DNA of 64,000 nucleotides. Source: Stichopus chloronotus. Its lineage: Eukaryota; Echinodermata; Holothuroidea; Aspidochirotida; Stichopodidae. The notes under the pieces were generated by a model, which was not told where the DNA came from, did no database searches, and saw only the letters and a program-made list of their open reading frames with translations. The translations under genes were made by a program, and so were the position numbers. Positions 40,601 through 54,115 of this stretch are shown here, in pieces. The number at the start of each line of letters is the position of its first letter. Positions within the stretch are counted from its first letter, which is position 1. The stretch is taken from contig CM037830.1 in the NCBI GenBank assembly GCA_021234535.1, forward strand, positions 8,125,252-8,189,251, read 5' to 3'.

Positions 40601-42294
40601 CAAGAACGGTTGGCAAATTAAACAAATGGATTAGTTAATGTGAATATGAAAAATGTAATAGTAAAAAAAGGCATACAAGCATAACCTGATGTTAATCCTA
40701 GTTACGACAAATTTTCAAAACTAGTTAGAGGTGGAAATGTATTTACTTAGGCTTGATACTCAAAAAGAACGCATCGGAGTAATTTCTCGTCAGTTTGCAA
40801 ACTGAAGTTCTCATTTTCTACTATAGAAATACACGTAACAGTATCCGTAGCTTATTAGTCATTGTGAAATATTCAGGTATGATGCAAACCAATTCTGATT
40901 TTCGGTGGTCACATAACAATTTCGTAGCACAACGGAATGCTTAACATGCCCATACCGGTACGCACTATAACGATGACACAGAATGTTAAAGACCAATCAA
41001 TTCATCGTTTATAAAAGAAGGTTAGATGTTGGCCAATCACAACGATGGTTCAATAAAGGACATCTTTGTTTTGATCTGATGGTAAAAGTCATGCTATTGA
41101 ATAGTCTGTAAAGAACGTAACAATAGCCTATGCTAAGATATTATGTGCCACCGTCACACTCTATTTTGGTAGGGTCCTTTAGCCTTTCACCACGTTACTT
41201 TAAAATATCTTCTACTTTTCTTCCTTTTTCTGATAAACTGAACGAAGGCCAACGATAGCATCGAGGAAGATAAACCTATTTTAAAATGTTACATTAATTA
41301 ATCAAGAAATTAGGGCGGAAGAAAATGGAGCAGTTTGACGAGATAAACATCAACAAGAATAATTTCAAGAATCATCGCGTGAAATTACAAGGAGACCATT
41401 AACTCGGTGTCCAGGCTTCTAAATCTTTTTCTGATGCTTAATTAATTTGAAAATGACGTCTTCTGATTCACGAAAGTACAGGAGTGAGTTATCAAGCAAA
41501 CCCGACTAGTGGCGTTTTTGTTTTTTTCCTTCGATGCATACAGGAGTGATTAATTGAAGCGCGGTGATATTCAGGAAATTCATTTTCAAGGTGTTCACTT
41601 TGAAAATGTCAACACGACTCACAGAGTTTTCCAAGTATTTGTGTCTCCTCAAGTTTGAATTTTTACACCAGTATGTAGTTGCTTGATGGTACAACACGGA
41701 TGCAGATACGATTATACAACCGAGTGATGTTTTGAAAACTGAATGTCCAAATTTATTTGCCTTCTCAACTTAAAAAAAATTAAAACGATTCATTGTAAGT
41801 TCGGATAAGTCTTACTTGTATTTACAAGTGAACTTGAAACCATTTATAGGCTAAGAAGGTCTCGGAGAAGGCTGAAATCAATTAAACGTTCCAGTGGTTT
41901 AGACTTTTCTCCACATGACTGTATTGTTTGTTAATAAGAGCAATAGCACGTCATTCGAGCGGCACATTTCACTTCAGGATTCGTCTGAATAATATTTCTG
42001 TAAATTTGCCGGTGAGATCGGGTTTTTTTTTTTCACATTCGTGCGGTTATGATTAGAGTGGTTTTTTTTTCTTCTTGCGGTGTTCATACTTTTTATTACT
42101 CACTGAATTCCTTCGGGTTCACCTGTTGCCTTTTACGCTACAAGAATTTTCTCCCTCCTCCTCCTCCAGACTCCTTTATTTAAACAACCAAGCAATATGA
42201 GTCTTTTCATTGTCGAGTGTTTTTCTCTGTTTGAATAGTTCACTTGAATCGTTTGAATTAATGAGTTTTTTCTACTTTTCTTTTCATACTACAG
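37603..42294 (+). other. Intron 3
   Basis: 4.7 kb with poly-T (37736-37754), a C run (about 37950), a GAT run (38182-38200) and the partial repeat at 39880. No exon was recognised. Confidence 0.7.
39880..39960 (+). repeat. Partial member of the GCGCCACCATC repeat family
   Basis: Contains aacgccaccatcggttgg (39916-39933), matching the gcgccaccatccgttggc core at 59.5 kb, with gaattcgtgaa after it. The G tract is not seen beside it. It lies in intron 3. Confidence 0.55.
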
Positions 42295-42419
42295 AACAAC
42301 TCTGACAGCGAAGGTGACATTGACACAGACAACACCATTCCCTCCGTACGGAAGAGAAACCGACGCCCTGCTATCGCACCGGGAATTCCAATTGGCGACG
42401 AAGGCCAGTTTCTTATAGA
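42295..42419 (+). CDS. Exon 4: acidic then basic linker
   Basis: The acceptor is a pyrimidine-rich tract ending in acag at 42294. The donor is gtgagt at 42420. It has 125 nt, phase 0 in and two bases out. It reads NNSDSEGDIDTDNTIPSVRK and continues with a basic NRRPAIAPGIP run and GDEGQFLI. The acidic-to-basic switch with proline suggests a disordered linker. No domain is recognised. Confidence 0.8.
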
Positions 42420-43195
42420 GTGAGTTGCTCCAAAGATTTCCCGATGGCTTATAATCTATGTGTTAACAAACTATTATCGTTAAGATTCCCCTCAGATCAA
42501 TTATCTTCTATTTTTACTGTAAGAAATATTAGCCTGCAATGATTTTAGCGATTTTCTAACCATTAGTTTCCTGAAAGTGTTTTTTCTTTTCAAGTTATTC
42601 TAGTTGGACCTAACCTCAACAATGTCAATTTTTAATTGTGGTTATAAGCTTAAAATGATTGTCAAACTCATGCATAGTTAACTGTGTTCATTCAGCATTT
42701 AAACTTTGTCTGACTTTACTCTGTATAATCACAGATGTAATAATTTGACAAAATGTCTCCAAATACGTATAAAAGAATCACCGAATCTGACCCCATGAAG
42801 ACTACGAAGAAAAGCACTTGACAAAAGAAGACTGCTAGTCGAAAGGATGTGGCGGGGAGAGCAGCCCTTAAATGTCCCCACCCCCTAAAAATTTCCTGCA
42901 ATTTTTTTTTTTTTTGGTGAAAACAATTATTATCATTACATCACATGTACCGGGTAGCCCCCCCCCCTCTATTTCCACTCTCCCACCTTCGTCACCCTAC
43001 CAATTTGGCTAGAGTACGGGTCTGTTACAGACATATCACGGTGTCAAAGGCCTCAGCCTGCCCAGAGAATTATACATTTAGATGAGAAACATCTGGCCAG
43101 GAACGCGTTTACTAATTTCATCTGTTATTGGAAGCCTTTTGTGCGTTACAGAGAACAATTCTGCATGCATGGTCTTTCTTCTTTGTTGTTACCAG
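42420..43195 (+). other. Intron 4
   Basis: 0.8 kb with poly-T (42903-42916) and a C run (42959-42967). No exon was recognised. Confidence 0.75.
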
Positions 43196-43257
43196 ACCGA
43201 GTTCCCTCTCAGCTACTACTGGCTCTGACGTGAGTGATGGTAGAAGGTCCCTTAGAG
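43196..43257 (+). CDS. Exon 5: Ser-rich linker
   Basis: The acceptor is ttgttaccag at 43195. The donor is gag|gtaaga at 43258. It has 62 nt: one base completes Glu, 20 codons follow, and one base is left over. It reads (E)PSSLSATTGSDVSDGRRSLR. The next recognised exon lies 9 kb downstream, so this exon begins the longest intron of the gene. Confidence 0.75.
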
Positions 43258-46200
43258 GTAAGATTTCATCTTTTTCAATCCATGTGAAAACGTTCCGTTG
43301 TTATAATGCACTTGTTTCCATGGAAACGTTAGCTCTTTGAGATAGTATGTTGTAATCGTACAGGGAGGTTAGTACATACCAAAAATTCAAACGACAATTC
43401 TATTTAAATCTTTCAATCCATCTGATATTCCACCAATAACAAAGGACTTGAAGCAATGTGGTGTGTGACGTCACTGTTGCAGATTGACAGCAACGTGCTT
43501 AATGCTCGTATATCAAAATTCTATAGTGCGTTGTGTTATTTAAGATGTGTATGGGATTCACTTGCCGTATAGGTGTACCATGAAGCTCCATATGGATGTA
43601 CCATGGACGGTATCATCACAATTGTGGGACAAACTAACACAATGGCCATTCTCGGGTTGAAAAAATGAAAATGGGTTTCGATCGCAGGATAGCAATTTTC
43701 GTTAAATTTTTTTTTTGCAACGGCACAGTACCATGGTGCTGTATTATGTGAAAAACGTGGTCGAGTTAGTAGTACATGCGCATAGGTCTATACTAAGAGA
43801 CTTGTAGGGGTTGTTGGTGTCCCGTCATCACGGTTATCTTCGATCAATCCCAGTTGATCTATAAATTACTACATGATGTGATAAACTATGTTGATTCCAT
43901 GATGAACGTAAATGTTACATTTCTGGATTCATTACTTTGATCAATGCAGCACTGCAGTAATTCCTTCCTAAACCCAATTCTATTGAACGCCGTCGCTACT
44001 AACACTGGCGATAAGTTGTGTGATTTTAAAAACGAACCGAAATTCAAAGAAAAGAACCTCCGATAAATGTCTAGAAGTAAGTTTGTTTTTCAATGTAAAC
44101 GATGCACATGATAGGTCATCCATAAATTCGAGAGGCATTAGATGTTTACACGTATTCCCACGATGGCTGGAAATACCGTCCACCTTTCCTCGGAGAGCCC
44201 TGCCGTATTCTGGCTGTTCTATTCAAGCCAATATTAAGTTTGTTTTTTTTTACTCCATGAAATTTTCAAAAAAGATAGACTAAATTAATTCGATTATTTA
44301 TGACTTTTCCTGTAATGTAAGAAGGCAAATTTGCGTCAATAGAATGGGCCCGGTTAATTCGCCCGATTCTGATGTTATTACCCTCTATAGCGAGTTTATG
44401 CCAGTCTGGTTCCATTGTGAGTATTCTTGAAGGTACGTAAAAAGGTACAACTCGTCTTCTCATACCAGAGAGCGGGAAGTACAGAACTTCACATCTTCAT
44501 CCTATTGATCTTCTTTCTTCCTTTTCATCACTCATTTTTGCACTGCAATAATAACAGTAAAACTTGATTTATAGTTATCTCATCCGCGCAAATTGACTGC
44601 CATTTCTAAAAGGCAACATAGAAAACAAAAAATGCAACGTAAATATGTCCTTCTGTAATTATCACTTTAGAGCAAAAATTTCTTATCTTTGATACAGTTG
44701 GCGGATTTTGATTCTGTCTGCATTCTAGTTGAACGGTCTTCTGAGTCAAATAAAACCGAATTTTAAGAATTGCAAATTTTCTGAAGATGTTTTCTAGGCC
44801 GTTCTGAGAGAAATATGCCCTTAGATACGACAAACCCATGAAACTTCAAATTGCTCCATTGGCACTATATATATGTACCTGGATAAAATACAAGCCTTTT
44901 CAAGGACTTCATTTTATAAGAACGCTGACGTTAAAGCAGAAACATATACTCCGATGCAATATGCTGTATTTAACGTAAAGTCACAGAAGACTGTTTTGTC
45001 TATAACAGAATAATTTACGTAACCACTACTACAGCAACAGTATACTTGAAGAGGCTACGATTGCAGTATAAAGTCAAATGCAGGATAAATTGAATGAAAA
45101 CAATAGTATTCTTTGGTTAAATTAAATCTTAAAAATAAACTTCAAGACATCATTTGTCCGATTTCAGTATATTCTATTTATGCTTTTCTCTCTTCCCATT
45201 GTAATTACGTTTGGTTAGTTTTGCCGAAATAATGTAGTTGACATGAAAAGAAAGAAAAATAAACATCAAATCTTTACAGAGACCTATTTCCACGAGACAT
45301 AGTCTTCCTGCAAAAGTATAATATATTTATGCTCTCCAATGTAATACATGCTTGCCCTTATGAAATTGATAGTTCTACATACTGTTAGCCTCCCCCCCCC
45401 CCCCAAAAAAAAAAATATTAAAGCTGAAGTACCACTCAAAAGCAATGCCTTGGAAAACCTTTTTTGTAATTACGAAATGAATAGACAAATATTGTAAAAA
45501 TGCCTGCCCCCCCAGCTACAAAATTACATGCAGTCTGTTTGCTCCCTGCTTAGCCGACCATGTTCACGAGAAATGTATCTTCCGGGAGATAGCCCACGAA
45601 AGTAGAATGTACATACTAATATGCACATCAGTTTGTTTTGTTGGGACGAAGTAAAAAATGTAGTTTAGTTTAAACTGGTCACCGTACGTAGTTGGTTTGT
45701 TTTCAAGTTTCCATGGACTTCAACGGCACGTTTTTTTTTTCTTTTTTTTTAACCTGCCAACTTATGCGCATGATTAACACACAGTTAGCACAATTAACAC
45801 ACTTAGCTTTCTTTGTTTTTGTTGGATAGTAGACCCATTAGTAAAGGGTGTTAAGTTTTCTTTGGTGACAAAGTTTAGTTAGTTTCAGTTTTGTAGCGCA
45901 TACATAGCCTTGAAATGTAGAATTAGTAATTTGATGATAACAGTTAAACTTTGGTCAAGTAGTTGGGGTTATGGACCTTGACTCATTTGAACTTTTCGAG
46001 AGTTGACATTTACAGACCGTTTAAGCACCACCTAACTTATTGCTGTTTCATGGTGGCCGGCTAAAAGGCAGTCACTCCTCGTCGCAGACAGTTCCAATTC
46101 TCTCAACCACTTACTTCTAACCTCCCCCCCTAACAGCTCGTCCAAAACTCTTACACGTGTTTAATCAAAACAATGGACCCCTGTGTATGCTGTAAACTAC

Positions 46201-47784
46201 GAGCTACTTTGCATTTTTTTTACATTTACTGTCAATCAAAGAGCAGAACCAATTGCGAATTTTGCTTACCCTTAGCTAAAATGTCACGGTAGCTCAGGTG
46301 ACCAGTGACTGCCTTTTAAAAATGCAATACACTAAATTACATTAGCGGAGTTCAAGTACAGCATAAAGCCAAGCCATTTGCAGAAGGTAATTTTGATAAG
46401 TAACAGATATCAATAAATACAACATAAAATCATAGATAATATGAAGAGAACGTTGGTAAGCGACTTACTACTCAAAGCGACTGGCTAGTGTAGTCTAACA
46501 GAATACCATTAGGTAACTTGGTTCTCAAATATAGACATATTTATGATCTCTAACCAATGTTATATGGTCTGAAAAATGTTGATGGAGTTGGACTTTGGTA
46601 TAGCTCTTGGGCTAAATATACACACAAATGAATTATATTGTCAGTAGTATAAGACAGATATGTAAGAATTTTATCAAAATAGAAATGATTTCATTATGCA
46701 GAAATAACTCCAAGTAAGATTAGCCTTGAGCACTTATATCGAGTTTAGATATAGTGTTATTTTTCCTACCTTTTATTGCTACGCTGTACCTTCTATACAT
46801 TATACTTACAAATATGTATTTGAGTAATGATACATTGCAGCAAAAATGTATCCTCTGAAAAGGTGTATAGACGCAATATTTGGTGCATCCTCGAGATATG
46901 GCGTTTCCCTCGATCCTTTCTCGCTATCACTGTGTCACCGTTGTGCTGAAGTGCGCCTAACCACCTGGAACCTAACCAAAGTTACGTATTTCATGAATCC
47001 ATTTCATATGCCATTCCTTCTAAATAAAAGGCTCATTTGGATGTTGAAAATATCGGCGATAGAATTCCCCTAGGTGCGTCAATAACGCGGCATCCTATAA
47101 TGTATATATATCTGTGGCCTTATGTCATGAACTTCCACGAAATTTGAACCTGGCATTGTCCAGGTCAGTCACTTACCCGAAAAATAAACAAGGTTTACAT
47201 GTACTTTTTTCAGTAAAGTAGTTTTACCCACGTCGTTTACTGAAAATTGTATGATCAGAATAGTGGAGATTTGTACCCAGATTACATTTACCGTATTGAG
47301 AATTATCATTAACTTTCTTACCATCTACTTCATTACCATTTAGACTGAGTCACTGTAATTACTGTGCGTGTAGTTATTGGCCATATATGCATGCACGTAA
47401 TAACAACCTTTGTATTTTCTTTTGGTCCCATACGACTGCCTCGGGCATTCGAACTATAGGCTGTCTGATGACTACGTAATCCCTGCTGTATGTTCAAAAG
47501 TGCACATCACTAGGATTTGAAACTAAACGAAAACATTCGTCGAGGGCATCTACGGTGACTCTGATACTCATATCCGACATAACTTTCACTGAATTCGATG
47601 AAAAGTCATTTCTGTTGCACTAATGGTGTCCTAATTTGTCCTTTTCTTTACTAGTTCCAAAGTATGACTTTAATACAAAATTGCAAATAAAGTTTTGTTC
47701 TTATCTCAAGGACACAAAAAGTGTCGAAGTTGGGTTTTATATTCCTTAAAGGTCTGCCGGAACCACTTTGCAGACTTAGTACTG

Positions 47785-47950
47785 GAGTCCATACTAGTAT
47801 TGGAGTAAATTTTTTTTGTACTCGTGCTCTTACTGATGACTTTTGACTCGTACTAAGAGGACTTGAAAATCAAGTACTCGGGCCCTTTGAATCGTAATCA
47901 TGCTCAGGATGTTGTACTCGTACTCGTAATTGTACTCATGAGTACAAAAG
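47785..47950 (+). repeat. Degenerate ACTCGT-rich block 1
   Basis: Many imperfect copies of ACTCGT/TACTCG. It contains the 19-mer gaggacttgaaaatcaagt (47857-47875), which is repeated exactly in block 2. It lies in intron 5. Confidence 0.85.
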
Positions 47951-48887
47951 TTCAGCCCAGGATGTTAACATTTGTAATCTTCATTGATCTTTCTAATTAA
48001 ACAGAAATTGTAATTATTTAAAGGTGTGACCAACACAGTCTACCTCAACAAAGCAAACTGAACTGCTACAAGGAGCAGTAAGGTTTGTAACAAAGGTGTA
48101 AAAGGAACCTGTCTTTGAGCAAAGGGTAGAAATGACTGCAGTATTAGTCGCTTAGGGGTTTTAAATACTGCTTAAGAGTATCATCTTCTTATACTTTTAA
48201 GGACTTCAGTCGTACCTTCAAAAAGAAAACATCTTGCCTTGGTGTTTTCTAGAACTGTAGTGAATCACCGTAACCTAGAACCTACAACCTTTCAAAACTT
48301 GAAACACAAGTTTTCACTATAAAGCAGAACTGCAAGTTGTGATTTGTGTAGGAGAAAATGGACTTTTTTGCAAATTGGTCATTCAGCTTCAAACTCGAAG
48401 TTAATATTTTTGATCAGACAAAATGAATAAGAAAAGGTGTTTTTATGGCAGTGGAATTAATCATAATTTCACCACAGGTATTATTTCATTGATTTCATCC
48501 ATTAAATCAATCAAGTACTATTTCATGTTCTACAATACGTAGTGAGTAGAGTGGTATATAGTTATCAAAAGCAAAGTTTAGACGTTACAGGTTTACAAAC
48601 AGACAAACAGCTTAACAGTTTAACATTTGGTGATCAGGAAGCCCCTTGGCTCATCAAGACCCCCAGACCAGAGTTATGAGCACAAACAAGATTCACCTAG
48701 TTCTCCTTTTGACAAGTGCTCAGAGGTTAATGAGGTAGGCGTGTATTGATCGCCCCTAAGCTTGTTCCATGTATGTTCCCTAAGCCTGCCCCTTACTTCT
48801 GCATCTGACAGACGTGAGTGTATCCCCAGTCTAGAGCCTAGCCACTTTAAAAAGGCTGACAGGGTGGCGGTTCTAGTGTTCCACTGG

Positions 48888-48931
48888 ACAGCTGACACAG
48901 CTGTCACACACAGCTGACACAGCTGTCACAC
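48888..48931. repeat. Two perfect copies of a 22-bp unit
   Basis: The unit ACAGCTGACACAGCTGTCAC plus AC is repeated twice with no difference. Each unit contains two CAGCTG E-box palindromes, giving four in 44 bases. It lies in the 9-kb intron 5. Confidence 0.95.
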
Positions 48932-49154
48932 AACCAAAATATCCAGGGATCTCATCCAGGGACTTCTAAAATGCAAGTCATTAAAATCAGATCACCAGGC
49001 CAACTCGACTATCAACCTTGGGGACAATTTTAAGACAGTTAGTCTTTAATTAAACGATAAAAGTCTTTGAATTACCTTAAAAGATAATTATATGTTGCTG
49101 CTGTTGTGTTAAGCCAGCCTATATAAGCACAGTTAACAAATATACTAAGCAAGT

Positions 49155-49340
49155 GCACTCGTACTCAAGTACATTCTTCTGTACCCGTATTCATTGCTTT
49201 GGACTCGTATTCGTACTCATGACTTTGGACTCATACTCAGAGGACTTGAAAATCAAGTGCAACTCGTACTCGTACTCATGGCTTTGTACTCGTATTCATA
49301 CTCGTACTCGGGGCCTTGTTCTCGTACTCCGGAGACTGTA
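49155..49340 (+). repeat. Degenerate ACTCGT-rich block 2
   Basis: Imperfect ACTCGT hexamers with the same 19-mer at 49240-49258 as in block 1, in the same orientation. With block 1 it brackets about 1.2 kb of sequence without coding character. Its open frames read as SYSYS repeats and are not genes. Confidence 0.88.
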
Positions 49341-52304
49341 CTGGCACTACAAGTCTGTCCCTTTGCCAGTCACTTTCAGAGCCAATCAATCTTATCAACC
49401 AAAAGACGACGCGAGTGTTTCTATGTAAGATAGAATTTGTAATCCACTCTAAGGTATACCGGTGCCGACATCAGAATAATGCTCACACAGACCGAAACCA
49501 AGGGGGGGGGGGGGACCAAGAATTTGGAAGACCATGCTGATCCCAAGGGTTTTTAAGTCATCACTTGGCCATGCAGTGCCTGGCTTCATTGCTCCCAGTA
49601 AGAATTGAATCTCCCACCGTAAAAGCTGAGAAAGTTACCAAAAGGACGCAACCACCAGTTAGGAGCTGGATCTCAAGAAGATTCAGATGAACGCAGCCAG
49701 TATGACACAGGGAGACCGTACAAGTTGATAGGAGGTAGACCTTTAAGGAAGTCCTGGTTGTAGAAGTAATGCTTTGAACAACAAGAAACCGAAGGTTGAT
49801 CAAGCCTTGTTTACAACGTACAGTGCTGGTACCGGTAGTTTTGCAACAAGTCGCGATAGCATTGCTTAAATACACCCTTTTGTAACGTGCACTAAACTAT
49901 TGGACGAAAAATCCTTGTCATTAGTGACGTATCGTGCATCTAACTTCAAGATCATATTTCCCACTGCAAATGACCCATTCCATCTGGAGTTCTACCCTTT
50001 TGTGATGAAACTGGTGATAGAAAGTGCATCTCTCAGGAAGGAGGATTTAAAGTTTGAAGAATCTTGTTGTATTCAATTGTTCGAAATGTACGTTATAAAC
50101 AATGTCGCACTAATGTCACAACAATGTTGTGTTGTTCCTACAGTGAGTAGGAAGGGAAAGAATGGCAACTTTAGGATTCACTATAGAATTTGACGTTGAT
50201 AGGGAGTGGACCAGATCACGTCTATCTATACAAATCTATCATCCTATCCAAATCCATCCTATATTCAAAACATAAGGTTGAAATGGTTGTTAATACAGTT
50301 TATCCACACACAGTCTTTTAGTTTCAACGCCTTGCTTAATCCCCCGTCCGTAGAACTGAAACTTTTGCTTCTGACTGAAATAGCTATTTGAGGACTTTCT
50401 CTTACTCTTAAATGTCACAGAAAATGTTTTATTCATCTTGTGTCACAGCAGATAGATCAGAGTGTATCATAAATAAGAATTTACCTGCTCTCTTAAAATA
50501 TTTATAACCACGTGACCCGTTGATTACAAGTACGTGGAATCCTGTTTTTATCGGAAGATTCAATCAAGTTTCTTTTCTGGTCTTTTTTTTTTTTTGCAAG
50601 AAGTTCAGTTTTTCGTTCTTCGTTCTTCTTTATTTTTTTTTATTCTTTGGCTCTTTGATGTATGTGGCGATTTATTATTCAGACTGACATTCACAAAGTG
50701 TAGAGTCACCCGTAGATTAATAAAAAAAATTTCAACGGGGAGAAAACAAAAACAAATGAGAAAGGTCTCCTTTAATTTGTGATGGGCCTATTAGAAGCAA
50801 CTTCGATGTAAATTGCAGATCTTCATTTACTTAATTAGACGATTTTGTAAGCCACATTACCTTTTATATGTCATGGCCATATGTGAAGAAAAGAACCCTG
50901 TGGTGGTGTGACAGCATGATTTCTTTCGTGTCAGTGAACGTCATACCTACAATTTCATAAATTTCATTTAATTTAAAAAAAAAAAGGCTGTATGAGGAGG
51001 ACCTTGCTACGATTGTTTCAATTTAAGCTATATAAGCCTCCCCTCGCCCTAATATTAGTGTGGTAGAACCTCGTAAGCTGTTCGGTACCCATTCTGTCAC
51101 AAAAATGATCAGTGTTTGAAACGCCTACATCCATTGCAATGGAGAGACGTATGTGTATCCTGTCACAATGAAAACAACTTCGCATAATGGTACATTGGGT
51201 CAGTGTAAATATAGAAGGCATTGCAGTATGTGACAGTATACAGGAAGCCTTAAATCTTTTCTTACTAATGTCACAGTAAGACCAACGATTTCGTCACTTT
51301 TACATGTATCAAAGTTATACACAAATGTATAATCGGATCCCACTGTTGTTTATGTGGTAATACCTCTATGCTTCATGCACTGTCAACGCGAGGTAATTCA
51401 TATTTGGATATCACGGACGACGTTAGCTAAACAATATAATCTACAACTTTTCTTTAATGATACTGATGACGTGTATGTCGGAGGGGGGGGGGGGGGTTGG
51501 GGGAAGACAATGGATGTGAAACTTAATTAACCAATTACCGTTATGCATGCCCTCCCAACTTTAAATCAACATGCTCCGGTTTACGTAGGCAGAAAATTTA
51601 ATCTAGTTTCAGTGTAAAGAATGTAAAACGGATCACCAAGTTCTGAGGGGATTTTGCAATGCATCATCTCAGTAACGTAACATAGTCTAGACATTAATAA
51701 AACAATGTCCTTCGATGTTCCTTCGAATACAAGACGGAAAGTCATGCTTTTCTGAAGACATTCTGTGAATTTACCTTCCACTTTGTCCCTTGACAAATCT
51801 AGCACTAATAGCTAAACAGAATTTGTCTATATGCATAATTACAGATTTTTTGTATAGACGGCTGTTGCAGTCAAAGCACGTACCTTCTAATGAAAAAATC
51901 ATAATCTTTTTTTATGTCTCTCCAGGAGTATGATATGTCGTTGATCAAAATTAATACTTCTTAAATAAACAAGCAAATCGCACTATATAGAGACAAGACT
52001 GCTTTTAGACAAGTTGTCAGTGTATAATATTTATCTGTTAATTCCTTAAAGTCGATAGTTTCGATGTTCATTTTCAATCACTTGAAATAAATGAGAAAGT
52101 AGAAAAGATCGCCCACTAATTCAACTATGTTAAGACATATTACTTACAAGTTGCTCATTTATAAATACTGGACCGTCCAGTAGACAGTGGAAGTTTTTAC
52201 TTTAGACGGCTTGCTCAGACTTAAAAAATATGCAATTTCTGCACCACATGTTTACCTTTCAAGAAAATTGGTGTGAAAATAATTTTGATGTTCTTTTTGT
52301 ATAG

Positions 52305-52328
52305 GTTACATGAACCAGCGATTTGAAG
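52305..52328 (+). CDS. Exon 6: 24-nt microexon
   Basis: The acceptor is ttctttttgtatag at 52304 and the donor is gaag|gtatgt at 52329. Two bases complete a Gly codon, and the exon then reads YMNQRFE with one base left over. It is a phase 1-1 exon of eight codons, so it could be included or skipped without breaking the frame. It is supported by the phase match on both sides and by good splice sites. Confidence 0.65.
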
Positions 52329-53275
52329 GTATGTGAGAATTTTTTTCTTGTTTCTTTTATTTTTTTTTGTCGGTCAATATCCTTTTATACATTCTAGTGT
52401 CATCCCCTCTATCCTTCAGTCCCGCTCCTCAACTTTAGTTCTTTGCATGAAGGAAGAAGCAGGTAGCGCCAAACATCTTCCTCCTTTATCTCTTCGTCTT
52501 TTTTATTTGATGTTAATTTTTTTTAATATATTTATCGATATTATTGCGACTCCTCCAAACAGATCAATAACCATTTGCAATCGCACTTTAGAACAAAAGA
52601 TCAATAAAACGTCTTGAATGTGACCTAACTACTTTCAGTTGAATGATCTGATACATGCATAATACTATTTTGAAATGTTCGATACAAGTGGACGATTTTG
52701 CCAACGTGTAGAAGAACATACAAAGAACATTAGATCATAAACTCATTTATGATAAGGAGATTTTTGACATGTGACGTCACGTGAATTACGACGACGGCGT
52801 CGCTATTGGTTATTAATGGTGGGCTATAATCATCAGTGACAGCAAATGGGCTTAAGTCTGACATTACGTCACCCTCAAATCCAACATAGAGTCGAGGTGA
52901 CTCTGAAAGCAGAGTCCAGTCATTGTGACCTCTCTCTATGACTAAAATGACTCTATAGGGTATATGATTTAATTGACGGGTAAAATTCAGGAGAAGCTGG
53001 CATGGAGACTCGACAGACTCCATCTGGAGAGTCAGTTAACGAGAGTGTTTTTCGGAGTGAATGATTTCGATGGGGATGTTAAATGACTCCGGTGTGAGGT
53101 AGACACCCCCCCCCCCCTTCACCGCCGCAACAACCAACACAACAACACAGACACAGATCCCTCGGCAAATATTCCTTTTCTCTGTTATTTGCACGGCTGG
53201 TTACCCTGATCTGCACTTTGAACTGCTCTGCCTTTGGTAAGGGTTTCATTTCTTCTCGCTTCCTTCCCTTTTCAG
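52329..53275 (+). other. Intron 6
   Basis: 0.95 kb with a C run at 53106-53118. No exon was recognised. Confidence 0.7.
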
Positions 53276-53317
53276 ATGATATTTCTCATCTCAATCAAGC
53301 AATAAAAGATAAAGAAG
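53276..53317 (+). CDS. Exon 7: short helical segment
   Basis: The acceptor is ttcccttttcag at 53275, and the donor is gaag|gtgagt at 53318. It has 42 nt, phase 1-1, and reads (D)DISHLNQAIKDKE, which looks helical. The intron that follows is only 85 nt long. Confidence 0.78.
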
Positions 53318-53402
53318 GTGAGTTTGCATTGTCAATCGGGTGCCCTAATTACGCTGCGTTTTCCTTGTTTCTCTCAACCTTCACGTTTGTTTCTTCCAAC
53401 AG

Positions 53403-53444
53403 ATGTCAAGATTCTAAAGTACCATTTTACGGTGTGTGGGGTTT
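53403..53444 (+). CDS. Exon 8: short segment before basic linker
   Basis: The acceptor is tcttccaacag at 53402 and the donor is gttt|gtaagc at 53445. It has 42 nt, phase 1-1, the same length and phase as exon 7, and reads (D)VKILKYHFTVCGV. A second possible donor (acg|gtgtgt, GT at 53433) would leave phase 0 and break the join with exon 9. Confidence 0.7.
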
Positions 53445-54115
53445 GTAAGCCTGGTTTCTCTCAGATTTAATCGGATTTTAAAAGAAAATCACATTGATTA
53501 TACTTACATGTGATACACGTATACAGGCAAGTCTGAGAGAAGGGCTGATGGAACGAAGGACCCACCCCCTCTCCTCCCCATACACTGTCCCCTCACCCTG
53601 TTGGCCACATTGGCGTCGGTCTGCAACATATACCTACAGATAGACTAAAAGTGCAGGACGGCCTGCACGTTGACGAAATATTCGAAAGAGATTTAACTTT
53701 GGGCAAATTCATGGACAAAAATCACAATATTACACGTGATGTATATGAAAGGTTTCATGACAAGTGTATTATTTTATGTCTGTGCAAAGATATTCTAAAT
53801 AGGTTCAGGTTCGTTTTTCTCTGTTTTTTTTGTTTTTGTTTTTGTATATCTATTTTTGTCTCGTTTATTTAAATATTTTAGTAATCCATCTCATCTTCGG
53901 TTTATAAGTTCATCCTTACGCAACTCTCTCCTAAAACCACATATATGTGAAAAGAGAAAAATCTCTCACAAATTGAATTGTAGCTAGGAAATCTCCTTAA
54001 TTATACTGAAACGTGCTGTCTATTGTTTCTCGTTCAGAGTTTTGTTTCAGAAATACTGTCAGTTCGTCTGGGTATGATTTACGAATTATTTTACTCTTTT
54101 ATTTCATTTCAAAAG
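53445..54115 (+). other. Intron 8
   Basis: 0.67 kb, nothing notable. A 73-codon open frame inside (53651-53872) has no splice context and no motif. Confidence 0.7.

Larger units (their letters stand above)
43258..52304 (+). other. Intron 5, the longest (9.0 kb)
   Basis: Contains the two ACTCGT blocks, the 22-bp tandem pair and G runs at about 49503-49514 and 51482-51496. Exons 5 and 6 join in phase without it, but a further phase 1-1 microexon could be hidden here. Confidence 0.65.

Noticed and set aside
49561..50193. Frames of 104 (minus) and 97 (plus) codons in intron 5
   Set aside because: No motif was recognised, and neither fits the gene's phase 1-1 requirement with good splice sites.
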